Assembly (NCBI GenBank): GCA_002964805.2
Contig: PUDQ02000102.1
Coordinates: 1 to 64,000, forward strand
Source: Trametes villosa
Taxonomy: Eukaryota; Basidiomycota; Agaricomycetes; Polyporales; Polyporaceae
Length of the DNA stretch: 64,000 nt
Direction: 5' to 3'
The notes beneath the pieces were generated by a model. It did no database searches and was not told the origin of the DNA. It saw only the letters and a program-made list of their open reading frames with translations. Positions 35,371-45,177 of the stretch are shown here, in pieces. Within the stretch, counting starts at the first letter, position 1, and each line of letters begins with the position of its first letter. Both the position numbers and the translations under genes were made by a program.

Positions 35371-37554
35371 ATGCGCTTCCTAAACACATGGACAGGCGAG
35401 TTCGAATGGCACGATCCCAAAACGGTCCGGTACGCCATCCTGTCGCATGTCTGGCGAACTCCCGACGAGGGCGGAGAACAATCGTTCGACGACGTCCGGA
35501 GCATCCAGGCAGCAGTGAACGCGGCGCGGAATAAACCCGATGGATGCTGCATGATCGACTGGCCCTCATTCCACCACTGTGACGACGTCTCCCCCTCAGA
35601 CAACCTACACACACCCATTCTCGATGGAGTCAGCATCATCTTCTCCGCGGAGTCGCCGCTTTCGACCAAGATCAAGGGTCTCTGCGGAGTCGCTCGCTCG
35701 GCCGGGTTCAGACTCGTGTGGAACGACGCATGCTGTATCGATAAGTCGAGCAGCGCGGAGCTCTCGGAAGCTATCAACTCGATGTTCGAGTGGTACCGGC
35801 TCTCCGACATGTGCTACGTATACCTCGCGGACGTGCCCCACGGCGATATCCCACAGGCCCAAGATTCCTGCTTCTGGAAGAGCAAGTGGCACAGGCGTGG
35901 ATGGACACTCCAGGAGCTGATCGCACCAGAGCGTATCGAGTTCTTGACGCGCAGCTGGACCTTCCTTGGGACCAAGCTAGGGCTAGCCGTTACGCTGTCC
36001 GACGTTATCACGGTCGACGTCGACATTCTGACCGGCCGGGCCCCGGTGCACTCGGCTAGTGTGGCGCAGAGGATGTCTTGGGCTGCGAGGCGCGAGACAA
36101 CCCGCGTCGAAGACCGCGCCTATAGCCTCATGGGTCTCTTCGACATCCACATGCCCCCTATCTACGGCGAGGGAGAGAACGCATTCCTCCGTCTCCAGGA
36201 GGAGATCATCAGGACCATTCCGGATCAAAGCATTTTCGCCTTTCGGAAACAGCACATCATGCATCCGCCTGGCCTTCCTGAAGACCCCTTCCCCGAACGT
36301 CCCTGTCCCGCACTATTGGCACCCTCACCGTCCTACTTTCTCGACTCTACTATCAGACCAGTAGGGCCTGTTGAGTTCGCAACGCTGCTGCGGCTGGAAT
36401 GGGCCGAAAATGTCCCGCCCTTGGACTGTGTTTTCACTCCCCGAGGTGCTAGCATGCAGCTGCTTTGCGTCGATCTCACGGAGTTACCAATGCTCGGCGC
36501 CCTAAGCATCCCACCGGGGAGCCAAAACCCGTGCCAAGACTGCGTGCAGCGTGGCGACCCTGATCTTCTCGCTCTGCTACAGTGCGAGGACGCAGAGGGC
36601 AGGCTCGCCGCACTTCCCCTTCATCCTTCCTCCGCCCCGATGGCCAGCGGGCGTGGTTCTCCGGTCGGTACCTTCATCCAATGCTATCCTTGCGACTGCC
36701 ATTACAGCCGGCGACCATTACACACCCTTCTCTTGCCCCGAGATACACTTGCGATAATCCTGGATCTGGTCCAAGCGCAGACGATCGAGGTCTCAATCTT
36801 GCGTTGCTACTCCGATCCTCCGAAATCGAAGTTGCTCAAGAGCTTTGACCAGTCTTCACCCCGTCTCAATCATCTCTGGCCTGGGCCTGATTGCACGGGT
36901 GAAGTGGCTTTTGCTCTCGCCCCTCGCAGCGTCACGGGCCTGCGTGCGCTCGAATTCACGACATCGCCGCTGCAGATTGCGCGCAGGGAGAGGCAGATCA
37001 CCTTGGAAACCACCCTGATGCTCCGGGACAAGCAGTCTCGGAGGCCCCTTCACTCGATCCACTTGACAGTATCTCTTGAACGACTGGCGTTCTGGGACAC
37101 CAATTTCCGCTTCTCTATTGTCAACTCCTACTCCGAATTTCCCGAACATCCCCCCTCCTCGCCAGGCGCTTCAACCAGTTCCACGGTCGCCACAAATGAC
37201 GAAGAGGTTCAGGAGGTTTCCACACTTCATGCCGAGTACTGGCCCGCTTCTATCTCCGCCGACTTCCTCCTCCCTTCGCGTCCGGAAAGGCCAAACTGGA
37301 TTCGACTCTTGCGGCTCTCATTGGAGCGCCCTGCGGACTCGGAGCCGCGCGACTCCAGGACCGTCTGGTTGACCATGGAGATGAGCGCGGAGTATGAACG
37401 TGTACAGAAGGCAGAACACGTTTGGAATACCAGTGGCTTAGCCGAAACGAGGATGGGAGTGACTGAGAGGGCATCGGTCTACGGTGAGATCGCCTGCCTT
37501 TGGCAGCGCATGCGGGTCACGCCTATGACTCTGAGGGTGAGCCTGAACAACTAA
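35371..37554 (+). CDS. HET-domain protein, copy D (tail-less)
   Basis: The start MRFLNTWTGEFEWH lacks the Pro codon of the other copies. The in-frame ATG at 35311 lies inside the leader intron, so I reject it. HET blocks are complete: YAILSHVWRTPDEGGEQ, NDACCIDKSSSAELSEAIN, RGWTLQELIAPERIEF, RMSWAARRETTRVEDRAYSL, GLFDIHMPPIYGEG. The middle region (PPLDCVFTPRGASMQLLCVDLT) and RLLRLSLERP follow. The frame ends at 37554 (727 residues). If the donor conserved in copies A and C is used here (GTGAGC at 37537), the next exon begins TAG at 37591, so either way the linker and coiled coil are absent. After 37.6 kb the sequence resembles 63.6 kb rather than a HET tail. It may be a truncated but expressed HET protein or a decaying copy. 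Confidence 0.78.
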   Translation: MRFLNTWTGEFEWHDPKTVRYAILSHVWRTPDEGGEQSFDDVRSIQAAVNAARNKPDGCCMIDWPSFHHCDDVSPSDNLHTPILDGVSIIFSAESPLSTKIKGLCGVARSAGFRLVWNDACCIDKSSSAELSEAINSMFEWYRLSDMCYVYLADVPHGDIPQAQDSCFWKSKWHRRGWTLQELIAPERIEFLTRSWTFLGTKLGLAVTLSDVITVDVDILTGRAPVHSASVAQRMSWAARRETTRVEDRAYSLMGLFDIHMPPIYGEGENAFLRLQEEIIRTIPDQSIFAFRKQHIMHPPGLPEDPFPERPCPALLAPSPSYFLDSTIRPVGPVEFATLLRLEWAENVPPLDCVFTPRGASMQLLCVDLTELPMLGALSIPPGSQNPCQDCVQRGDPDLLALLQCEDAEGRLAALPLHPSSAPMASGRGSPVGTFIQCYPCDCHYSRRPLHTLLLPRDTLAIILDLVQAQTIEVSILRCYSDPPKSKLLKSFDQSSPRLNHLWPGPDCTGEVAFALAPRSVTGLRALEFTTSPLQIARRERQITLETTLMLRDKQSRRPLHSIHLTVSLERLAFWDTNFRFSIVNSYSEFPEHPPSSPGASTSSTVATNDEEVQEVSTLHAEYWPASISADFLLPSRPERPNWIRLLRLSLERPADSEPRDSRTVWLTMEMSAEYERVQKAEHVWNTSGLAETRMGVTERASVYGEIACLWQRMRVTPMTLRVSLNN

Positions 37555-38279
37555 GTCCCTTGGGAAGTGCTCGATTGATCCTAATTTCAGTAGATAAGTG
37601 TTGAAGCACGCGTATTGGCGATGCCTCTGGTACTGAGGACTAGGGTCGAAAGTATGAAAGTTGGCTATGCAGGGTACGCGGGCGTGTAACAGGCAGACTT
37701 GGCGAATGCTGCGTGATCCGCTCTCCGCGATGTGCGCACCGCTAAGCAGATGTAGTAGTCACTATGGGTAATCAGAGACGGATTGTGCTCTTCCGAACCT
37801 GGTACCCAAGTCCTCCTGGAAATTGCAGTAGTCCCATGAGCGTCGATGCCAGGCGCGTGCACCTTACTTTGCGCCACTGTCTGCATCCGCGACGCCGTAG
37901 AGTGCTTCACATAACGAATGAGCAGTTCGGACGAGGAAAACTGATAAAGAGGCTCCAAATATACCTTTGGATTGGAAAGATACACGTCCTCGACGGCGGC
38001 GGTGAGGAGAGCGGTCTTCACGACTCGGAGCAGCCAGAGGCCACCACACGCGACAGCACCCATTCGACGTTCGATGCCGTGCTGTTGATGTGGCCGCTAC
38101 CAGTTTCTATCCATAGATCTGATAAGTACATGCACAAAGCTTATGTCTTAGAGCAACGGCGTCACACTGGAAGCTGAAGCGCAGGACAGACGGCCCTCAA
38201 TCCGAACGAGCGGCGAGTCGGCCGCGCGCAACCGTGTGCGCGCTGGCACTAAGCGCCAGAGTCTGGCCCACCAGCTAAA

Positions 38280-38287
38280 TGACGTCA
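38280..38287. promoter_or_regulatory. Perfect CRE-type palindrome TGACGTCA (copy 4)
   Basis: TGACGTCATCGCG is followed by acagacgtggatgggcgct and a CT-rich tract, a diverged form of the other three units. Confidence 0.5.
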
Positions 38288-40905
38288 TCGCGAGGAACAG
38301 ACGTGGATGGGCGCTCGTTCGCAATCATCCTTTCTCGCTCCTCCCTCCGACTCGCTGCCCTGGCTCGCTGACATGAGCAGTTCGCGCTCGTCGGTAGCCC
38401 TTCCACCACTGTGCGCCTCCAACAAAGCACCTAGGCCTTTATCCAATCGTTTCTAGACTTTGTCTTGTCTGATGTTACTCGGTTCTATCATGGCACTCGC
38501 ATGGCACAATCAAAACACCGAGGCTCACCAACACTCGTACTCGAGGCTTGCTGATTTCAAGGCACTAGAAGATAAAGCCCTCCATGGGAAAGCCCCATGA
38601 CGTATCCTAGAGGTTAGTAGAATCATGTCATGATCGACGAAGCTTTAGCTCATGTCGTAAAAATGTGTCTGCTCGCCCAATGCGTGCGCGTCGACAGCTC
38701 CTGTAGTCCTGCCCTCATGATTTTCTATTCGCCGTATTCAGTTACTTCCAACCATTCTGTGCCCCGATCTCTTGACGTACGGTGCTAGTTCGACTGGGAC
38801 GCTGTGGGATCTGGTTCGGGGAGTAGTCTGCAAATCGAGTGCTGACAACTACCCTCTTCAGTTCATCAAGCACGCTGCGCCGATGCCAACCATCACACTC
38901 TCAATAGCCCGTCCGTCAGCATTCGCAGCTCGCAGTATACTCGCGCGCGAGATGCAAGACCTCAGGTGACATCCCACTGAAGAGGTGCAGGCTCGCACGG
39001 GAAAACCCGGCCTCGACATCTGCTGTCCGTCTTTCGAGGACATCAATCCTTGCTATCACCTTGACCATACGCCCGATAGGTCGCCGCAACGTACATCGGC
39101 CAGACTAAGTCGTCAACTCTGTGGCGGCTCCCGACTCTCCCGCACAGTCGCTGCTTTGGGCCCAGGGCCGTGAGCGCCGCTTCAAGGAGGCCTAGGTATC
39201 ACACGGGGGGCTGGAACATGCCGGGGACGCGCCACATAAACCACGGAGAGCGATATCAGGTGCGTCGCAAACCAGCTTTTGCGTATGCTCGTCTCCGTAA
39301 TGTCAGGTATGCTTGTTTCCGTAACATCGGGCGCGCCGGTTGCGCAGCATCGCACACCGAGCGCGTACATGTCATGGCGGCAACTCCCAGGTCCTACGCA
39401 TCCTCGCTGCCCAGAAATCCTTGTCAGGAACACACGCACTATCGCCAGCGAACTCGACTTCATCGTGGTTTTCGCCGGGGAGTGGTCTGACATGCGATGC
39501 GAGGCTCGGGACGGATACTGGTGCGCCGACCGAACCATCTGTGCAGGCCCGGATCGCTGTCGGACCCTTGGTAGGTGGCCGGCCACACCGCGGGCGCGAA
39601 TGCGCCATCTGCGGCTGTCGCCTCCCGCTACGGTGTCGATAGATGCGAACTTGAGCTGGGCGGGGATCGATTCGTACTGCGCCAACACGAGCACTCAAGA
39701 GATCGCTGGGCTTTGCGGCGGCACAGAACGCAGGCACGTCGCTCTGCTGCTGATGGTGCAATAGGAGCTTACACGCCTCACCACGAGATGTGACTGGGAG
39801 CCGTTCTCGTCGAGCATACTCGGGCATCCGCTGTAGAGACGACCCGCGCACACCCGCCGATCCGTAGATTGCAATCGTCGGCGCGTTCTTGTGTGGTAAG
39901 TTTCGTCGAGGACAGGCTGGGTACTAGTACGCAAAGTCGCCGCTAAACAACGCTCTCTCTAGGACGAGGGCACCAGGCGCGTCGTACGCCTTGCGTACGC
40001 GCGACATATCCCCGCCCGATGCGCTCTCGAGTGCGGCCCCGTGCTGCCGTCAATGCGTCGGGTGCCCAGCGACCGGTGCGTCGCGCCGCGTTCATCATCT
40101 CGTCATGATCGAGGCTCCGTTCCGCAATAACCGTTAAGAGGGCCCGGGCGTCGACCACGAAGACGGCGCACATACCCGCCCGCTCGCAGAGAATGTTCGC
40201 CAACGTGCCCTTGCACGGTAAGCAACGTTCAGGCCATGGCGCATACTCGTGCGCAAAGTCGGTGCTAAACAGCACCGATCTCCAGTTCGTGCGCACCAAT
40301 CGCGCCACAGGCATAGGCATTGCGTACGCGCGACGTCGTTCCGCCCGACGCACTCTTGGCCGTGCCTCCACACCGTCGTCAAGTCCCCTGGGTTTCTACG
40401 ACTGGTAAGCCCCACCGCGAGTCCTTGACCCTGTCTTTTCTATGTTGCGATTCGTATGGTGCCGCTGCGCGTCCACAATAGATTTCATGTCTCCGATCTC
40501 CGATCAGAATAACGAGACTCGCGCATATGGAGAGGAACAGGCTCTTGGAGAGCCTTCGTTCTAGCGATGCGGCGCGTAGGTGTGCCTGTGCGCTATTTAT
40601 ACGCAGGATATCCGGTTCCTGGGACCCGTCTGTATTGCGCGTTGATGTGGATGGGAGAAGTCCTCGGGCGCACGTCTGATGGACAGATGAGAAGAGCAGT
40701 ACTGCGCGCGAGGCTGGGACGATTCTGTGCATGGGGAGTGGTCGGTCGGCGCGGTAGGGAGTTAGGGCAGTGTTCATCGTCGACTCACGAGTACAGCTCC
40801 TCATTCGAGAGACGGGAAAGCACGCTGTCTCCCTTTTCCCAAGCACCCCATCTGCTGCGTGACGCGGTGCAGGCCTTCCTCGTTAATCGTATCGATCAGG
40901 TGCGG

Positions 40906-40911
40906 TATAAA
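40906..40911 (+). promoter_or_regulatory. TATA box of interrupted HET-E
   Basis: TATAAAGCCC lies 195 bases before the HET-E ATG. Downstream is the shared CGCGTACCGGGCACGC element and a 62-base leader intron (GTGAGT at 41038 to CTCGCAG at 41099), so the promoter half of HET-E is preserved. Confidence 0.6.
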
Positions 40912-41100
40912 GCCCTCGGATGGGCGTGTGCATAACTCGCATACGCGTACCGGGCACGCTGTCAGCCCTTCCTCCCCTCAGGCTCCGGACGTTCCTGGTC
41001 TCTGTGAGCTACTGTTTCTTTCTAGGATCACTGGCATGTGAGTAAGAGGTTCTCTGCCTAGAGAACGAGCTGCTAACGGTTCCATGTTGGTGCTCGCAGC

Positions 41101-41139
41101 ATGCCGCGATTCCTGAATACCTGGACTGGCGAGTTCGAG
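41101..41139 (+). pseudogene. HET-E, 5' fragment (13 codons)
   Basis: It reads MPRFLNTWTGEFE and is then cut by the transposon end at 41140. The missing next codons (WHSDPKKVRYAILSH) are found at 58581 on the far side of the element. Confidence 0.85.
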
Positions 41140-41156
41140 CATCAGCAAAATCCCGG
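41140..41156 (+). repeat. Left terminal inverted repeat
   Basis: CATCAGCAAAATCCCGG; 16 of 17 bases match the reverse complement of 58562-58578. Confidence 0.85.
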
Positions 41157-41841
41157 ATGTCCTGATCGGGCCTTACGGACTTTGCCAGACCGTTCAGACA
41201 GGTCAGACCGTAAATGCAGGTTCTTGTAGTACTTGACTTAGGGTGTCCTGATTCTCCTGATCTCCTGATCTCCTGATCCAGCAAAGAGAAATTCAGACGT
41301 GATCAGGAGATTCAGAAGCCCTCAGGGCGTTCAGACACGTTAAGTGGAAACATATCGCCCGAACCCGCAGGGCTACAGTGCTTTCAGACGATCAGGTACC
41401 CCAGCCCACCAGACAGACAGGCTCCTTAAGTCGAGTAAGTGAGCTACAGCGATGCAAGGGAGGGCATGTTGTAAGGGAAATAAGTAATGAAATGAGCTCA
41501 GCAGCGGCAATGAAATCATGTCATCAGACAGACAGAGGAATCAGGAAATCGATATATTGCAGGTGTCAATGAAAACAGACGTGAAAGGAGCCGCCAGGGC
41601 GCGCAGACGATACCAGGGCGGACAGAGTGATCAGTCGATGATATACCGTCAGCCTTCGGGTCCCGCATACTGCACTCGACAGCGCCGGAGCAGCAATGCA
41701 TCAATGATTAGAACGTCTCTAGCTGAGCACATTGAGCGACTCACAGTACGGGAAATAGCGAGCACGGCTGCTCGAAGACTAGTGCAGGGGATGGCGGTAG
41801 CGCAGAGCGTGAACGCCGGAGGAGGGGTTGGTGAGGCGCCA
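41157..41841. repeat. Left subterminal repeat region
   Basis: TCAGAC occurs at 41194, 41203, 41293, 41331, 41384 and 41524, and a CTCCTGAT run lies at 41250-41279. No gene seen; this is likely the transposase-binding region. Confidence 0.6.
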
Positions 41842-42186
41842 TTAGATATCAGGCTGTAGGTCTGGTCTAGGCGGCGAGGTGAGCACAGATGAAGAAAACA
41901 TACGAACGACGGGCGCAGATGCTGTTGATATGGTGGACGATGTTGACGAGAGTTGAAGGCGTGCAGATAGCGATGTCGAGAGCGGGGTGATGTCGGCGAT
42001 GTCGACGATGTCGGAAGCAAGAGAGGAAGACGGAGGCATAGGCGAGGCGGTGAAGCGGATATGAACAGTGCGCGTACCCGTTGAGGGTGCCTGCAGAGTA
42101 AACGTCGTGGGTGGTTGAATATCCTCGACGTGTGGCGTAGGGACGAAGGCTAGAAGATCATCGTGAGCGATAGCTGCCGGGGGCAT
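41842..42186 (-). other. Uncertain Ser/Thr/Pro-rich open frame
   Basis: A 114-codon minus frame starts MPPAAIAHDDLLAFVPTP and is rich in Ser, Thr and Pro, with no recognised domain. It lies just downstream of the minus-strand transposon gene and could be a further exon or a separate small frame, or chance. A GTACGT donor and GGACAG acceptor between the two would allow splicing, but the upstream frame already ends in TAG. Confidence 0.25.
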
Positions 42187-42306
42187 AGCGTCATCACCGC
42201 CTACATCGATGGAGAATTCACGAGAGGAGTGTGTCGTACTGTCCGCGTGCGCTGGGTCGAACGTTCAGCAAATGTCACTAGTGTACGCAGCAGAACGTAC
42301 CGATGA

Positions 42307-44690
42307 CTAGTTCTCGGTGAGCTGCGAGTAGTCGAAGTCCAAGATCATCCGCAGCGGGTCTTCAGCGGGAGCTGTCGAGGCGACGGGCACGTCCGACCTT
42401 TCCAACGCGGCTTGGATGATCTGATCGACGCTCTCGATGGCGAGGGTCTTGGCGGAGCTAACGAACTGCAGGGTCCTCGCCTCGTACTTCGTGATGCTGA
42501 ACTCGGTGTCCTTGCTGCTGTCTTTGCCGGTGGCAGGGTTGAAGGTCTTCGCCGCAATAGGGCGCCCCTCTTTGTCATAGCCCACCTTTCCCATTAGCCA
42601 TAGCATGGCTGCACGAAAGGCCTATGAAGTGTTATGATCACGACAGTTTCGAGGCGATGTAGTGGATGTAGTACTCACTGCAGCGGCGGCGAGGCCAATC
42701 GCTCCCCACGGGTACCTACCCGTACGACGGCTGAACAGCCCCGGGACTTCGATGGCACCGTCGATGGCCTCCATATGTACGGACAGTGGCCCAAGAACAA
42801 AGGGCGATTGGTACAGTCCCTGGACATGTGGGTGGACGGTCAGCAGAGATATATACGGGGAGCGTGGGACCTACCGAGTTGTCGTCGCTGTTGGGATCGA
42901 GGTCGGCGAAGAAGATACGCTTGGAGACCAAGATCGTGCGGCAGAACTCGCTGCGGGCTTCATGACTAGCGTACTTCTTAGGGTTCAGGCCAAAGAAGAC
43001 CTCGAACGCGCGGAGGGCACCGTGCCCGAAAGCTCCGCGCCACTCATAGATGCGCTGGTTGACCTAGACAGAATGCGTGTGAGTAAGATAATAGAGCATC
43101 CAAGAACGGTCGATGCTCACCAGGCAGTACACGGGGTCGTTGGTATCCTTGATCGTGTACCCACTATCTTCGCCGTAAACTGCGCACCAGATCCGGCGCA
43201 GGACGGGGACCGTCACTACATCGGACGTCGGCCAAGGGTTGTTGAGGGAGCCCAACCACGCGAAGAGGGTGGGGAGGAACACGTGCTTCCATCTGTTGTT
43301 AGCGACGGCGACCGCCGGCAGGTCCTTGTTCGTAGCCCCGGCAGAGCGCGGGGGCTTCGCCGTTGGTGGGGCATCCGCGGAGTCTTCATCGAGAGCGATC
43401 GCCTACAGGGGCATACGTCAATGCGTTCCGAGTCTGGTTTGAGGGTAGCAGGACTCACAGATGATCGCGATGACCCAGGGATACTCCTGCCACCCTTGGC
43501 CGACTTGTCGTTGCGAGGCACCTTCTTCTCGGTCGTCTTACCAGGCGTTGTGAGGTCGACAATATCGCACTGAACGAGCGCCTGTAAATGTAGTTAGATA
43601 TTCATTGTATAATGTTGCGGAGGTGTGACTTACCGCGCTTGAGAGTCGCGCGCCGTTCTTCGCGGGGCTGTTCTTCGCCGCCTCCGCCTCCTCCGCCTCG
43701 TCATCGGTGCCAACGAAACCGCGCTCGGGCTCGTCGAGAGGCTCGGACTTGACCTTGACGTCCGGCATTGGCTGTACCGTCCTCCCCTTCGGCTCTGCCG
43801 CCTTCCCCTTTGACTCCGCCGCCTTCCCCTTGGGCTTCGTGGCGCCGGAAGGCTTCTGGTTGCCGGTATACGGAGTTGCGGGGATAGCCAGAGTACGAGG
43901 AAAGGCCGTGGAGGAGGAGGAGGAGGGAGCGGTCGCAGTCACCCCCGCAGCCCAGTGCCTGACGCGCGACTGCCCTCTGAAGGGCAGATGTCAGATGGCA
44001 AAAGACGAAAGGCACCGGACAGCGCGCAGTAATCGATGAACTTACTTCGAGGTGGCAGTGTCCGCGCTAAGCGCCGAGTCCGAGTTGGCCGCAGACTCGT
44101 CGACTCTGCCGCGTAAGAACTTCGCCTTCGAGGCCTCGACGCTGGCGCGCAACGAGTCCTTCGCGGTCTTCTTCTTCTTCTTGATAGGCTCGCTCTCCTC
44201 CTCTTCCTCCTCATCGTCCTCCGTAGCGGCGGCCTTAGCCCCATCGGCGTCAGCACCGCGCGACTTACGACTCTTTGGCGCCGGCGTAGGGGCCTCTATT
44301 TCCATGGCGTTGGCGTCCGACTCGTCGTCGGTGCCCTTGGATTTGGCCTTACGCTTACGCTTAGGCTTCATGCAAGCAGCACATTTGCCCTAAGATTCAG
44401 ACACGATCGGTTGAGAAGGTGGGCTGCCGCTTACCTGGGGCTTTTTGGGGCTGTCCTTCTGCTTCGAGTGCTCTTCACGTAATTTCCGGGTAAGCTCCTC
44501 GTTCTCCTTGATCAGGAGCTCGAGCTGAGCTAACTTATCCTCTTTCTCCTTAGTGGCCTGCTCCTCGCGCTGTTTAGCAGCTGCCTTGGACGCGTTATCC
44601 GCTTGGACCTCGCCGGTTTTCCGACGGCGTGGAGGAACGTCGGGGAGGCCGGGGTGGCTATCAGAATTGGACGAGCGAGTGCGCGCCATG
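42307..44690 (-). CDS. Transposon-associated protein with coiled coil and Lys/acidic-rich N-terminus (multi-exon)
   Basis: ATG at 44690 (MARTRSSNSDSHPGLPDVPP) opens exon 1 with a charged coiled coil (DKLAQLELLIKENEELTRKL) ending at a GTAAGC donor near 44434. Further exons on this strand read MKPKRKRKAKSKGTDDESD...DDEEEEEESEP, then a Ser/Lys-rich piece with a KGKAAE repeat (43.8 kb), then VPVLRRIWCAVYGEDSGYTI and DTNDPVYCLV (43.1 kb), IYEWRGAFGHGAL (43.0 kb), LVSKRIFFADLDPNSDDNS (42.9 kb) and a last exon ending DFDYSQLTEN at 42307. From memory, a protein with this WRGAFG...FF...DPN order is a frequent companion of Plavaka-type elements in Agaricomycetes; its function is unknown. Exact exon borders not resolved. 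A TATAAAA box lies on this strand at 44846-44840. Confidence 0.55.
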
Positions 44691-45177
44691 CTGACGCGGG
44701 GAAGGCGATGGGTAAGAAGGGGAGGGGGATAGCAAGAGGGAAAGGGGACGGGGAGGGGGACGGGGACGGGGAGGGGGAGTGTGCCAGCGGGACACGTCGT
44801 GGAGAATCGGAGAGAACATTTGTTTGTCGGGGTTTTGCGTTTTATAGCGGTCCAGTAACAAGCGCGCTGAGCTCCGTTCAAGCAGCGGGGCGTCGCAAGC
44901 GAGCCATCAAGAGCCTAAGGGGATATCCCACGGCCTTACGCCCACCTGCCAGCAGAGCAACCCTCAAACGCAACCATCAACCACCATGACCCTCCCCCGC
45001 AGGTCAAGAACCTCCCCCCTACCGCGCGATATCCATACTTACCCCATCTAACCCGGCAGACACAGCGACGTGCTCCCCCTCATCCGCGTTGAAGGAACAG
45101 TTGGCGGTCGGCGCCCCAGGTATTACATATTTGGTGGGGATTCGACGTCGGCCCAAGCCCCGTTGGCAGCTTCGACG
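44691..45177. other. Divergent intergenic region inside the transposon
   Basis: It separates the minus-strand gene from the plus-strand F-box-like gene. It holds a purine-rich (plus) gacggggaggggg repeat at 44735-44780 and the minus-strand TATA box. The first exon of the F-box-like gene may begin near an ATG at 44986 that runs into a CGCAG|GTCAAG donor-like site. Confidence 0.4.
44840..44846 (-). promoter_or_regulatory. TATA box of the minus-strand transposon gene
   Basis: TATAAAA on the minus strand, about 150 bases before the ATG at 44690. Confidence 0.4.

Larger units (their letters stand above)
37555..41100. repeat. Intergenic block of the HET-D/HET-E unit
   Basis: The start (37.65-38.2 kb) is similar to the last 400 bases of the window (gaaagttggctatgcagggt at 37657 against a near match at 63599). 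The TGACGTCA unit is at 38280. gccgatgcca-ccatc-cactc at 38879 matches 20116, and gcgccaacacgagcac at 39679 matches 34067. 39.9-40.8 kb holds two internal near-copies of a gcgtacgcgcgac-containing stretch (40000 and 40323). The HET-E promoter closes the block. No gene called. Confidence 0.5.

Noticed and set aside
41157..41560. Repeated TCAGAC/CTGATC units as a possible CRISPR-like array
   Set aside because: Spacing is irregular, repeats are only six bases and the sequence is eukaryotic; they are subterminal transposon motifs.
44052..44393. Plus-strand Ser-rich frame opposite the Lys/Glu-rich exon
   Set aside because: It is the antisense of KKKKK/EEEEE codons; the minus-strand reading has the expected nuclear-protein composition and splice context.
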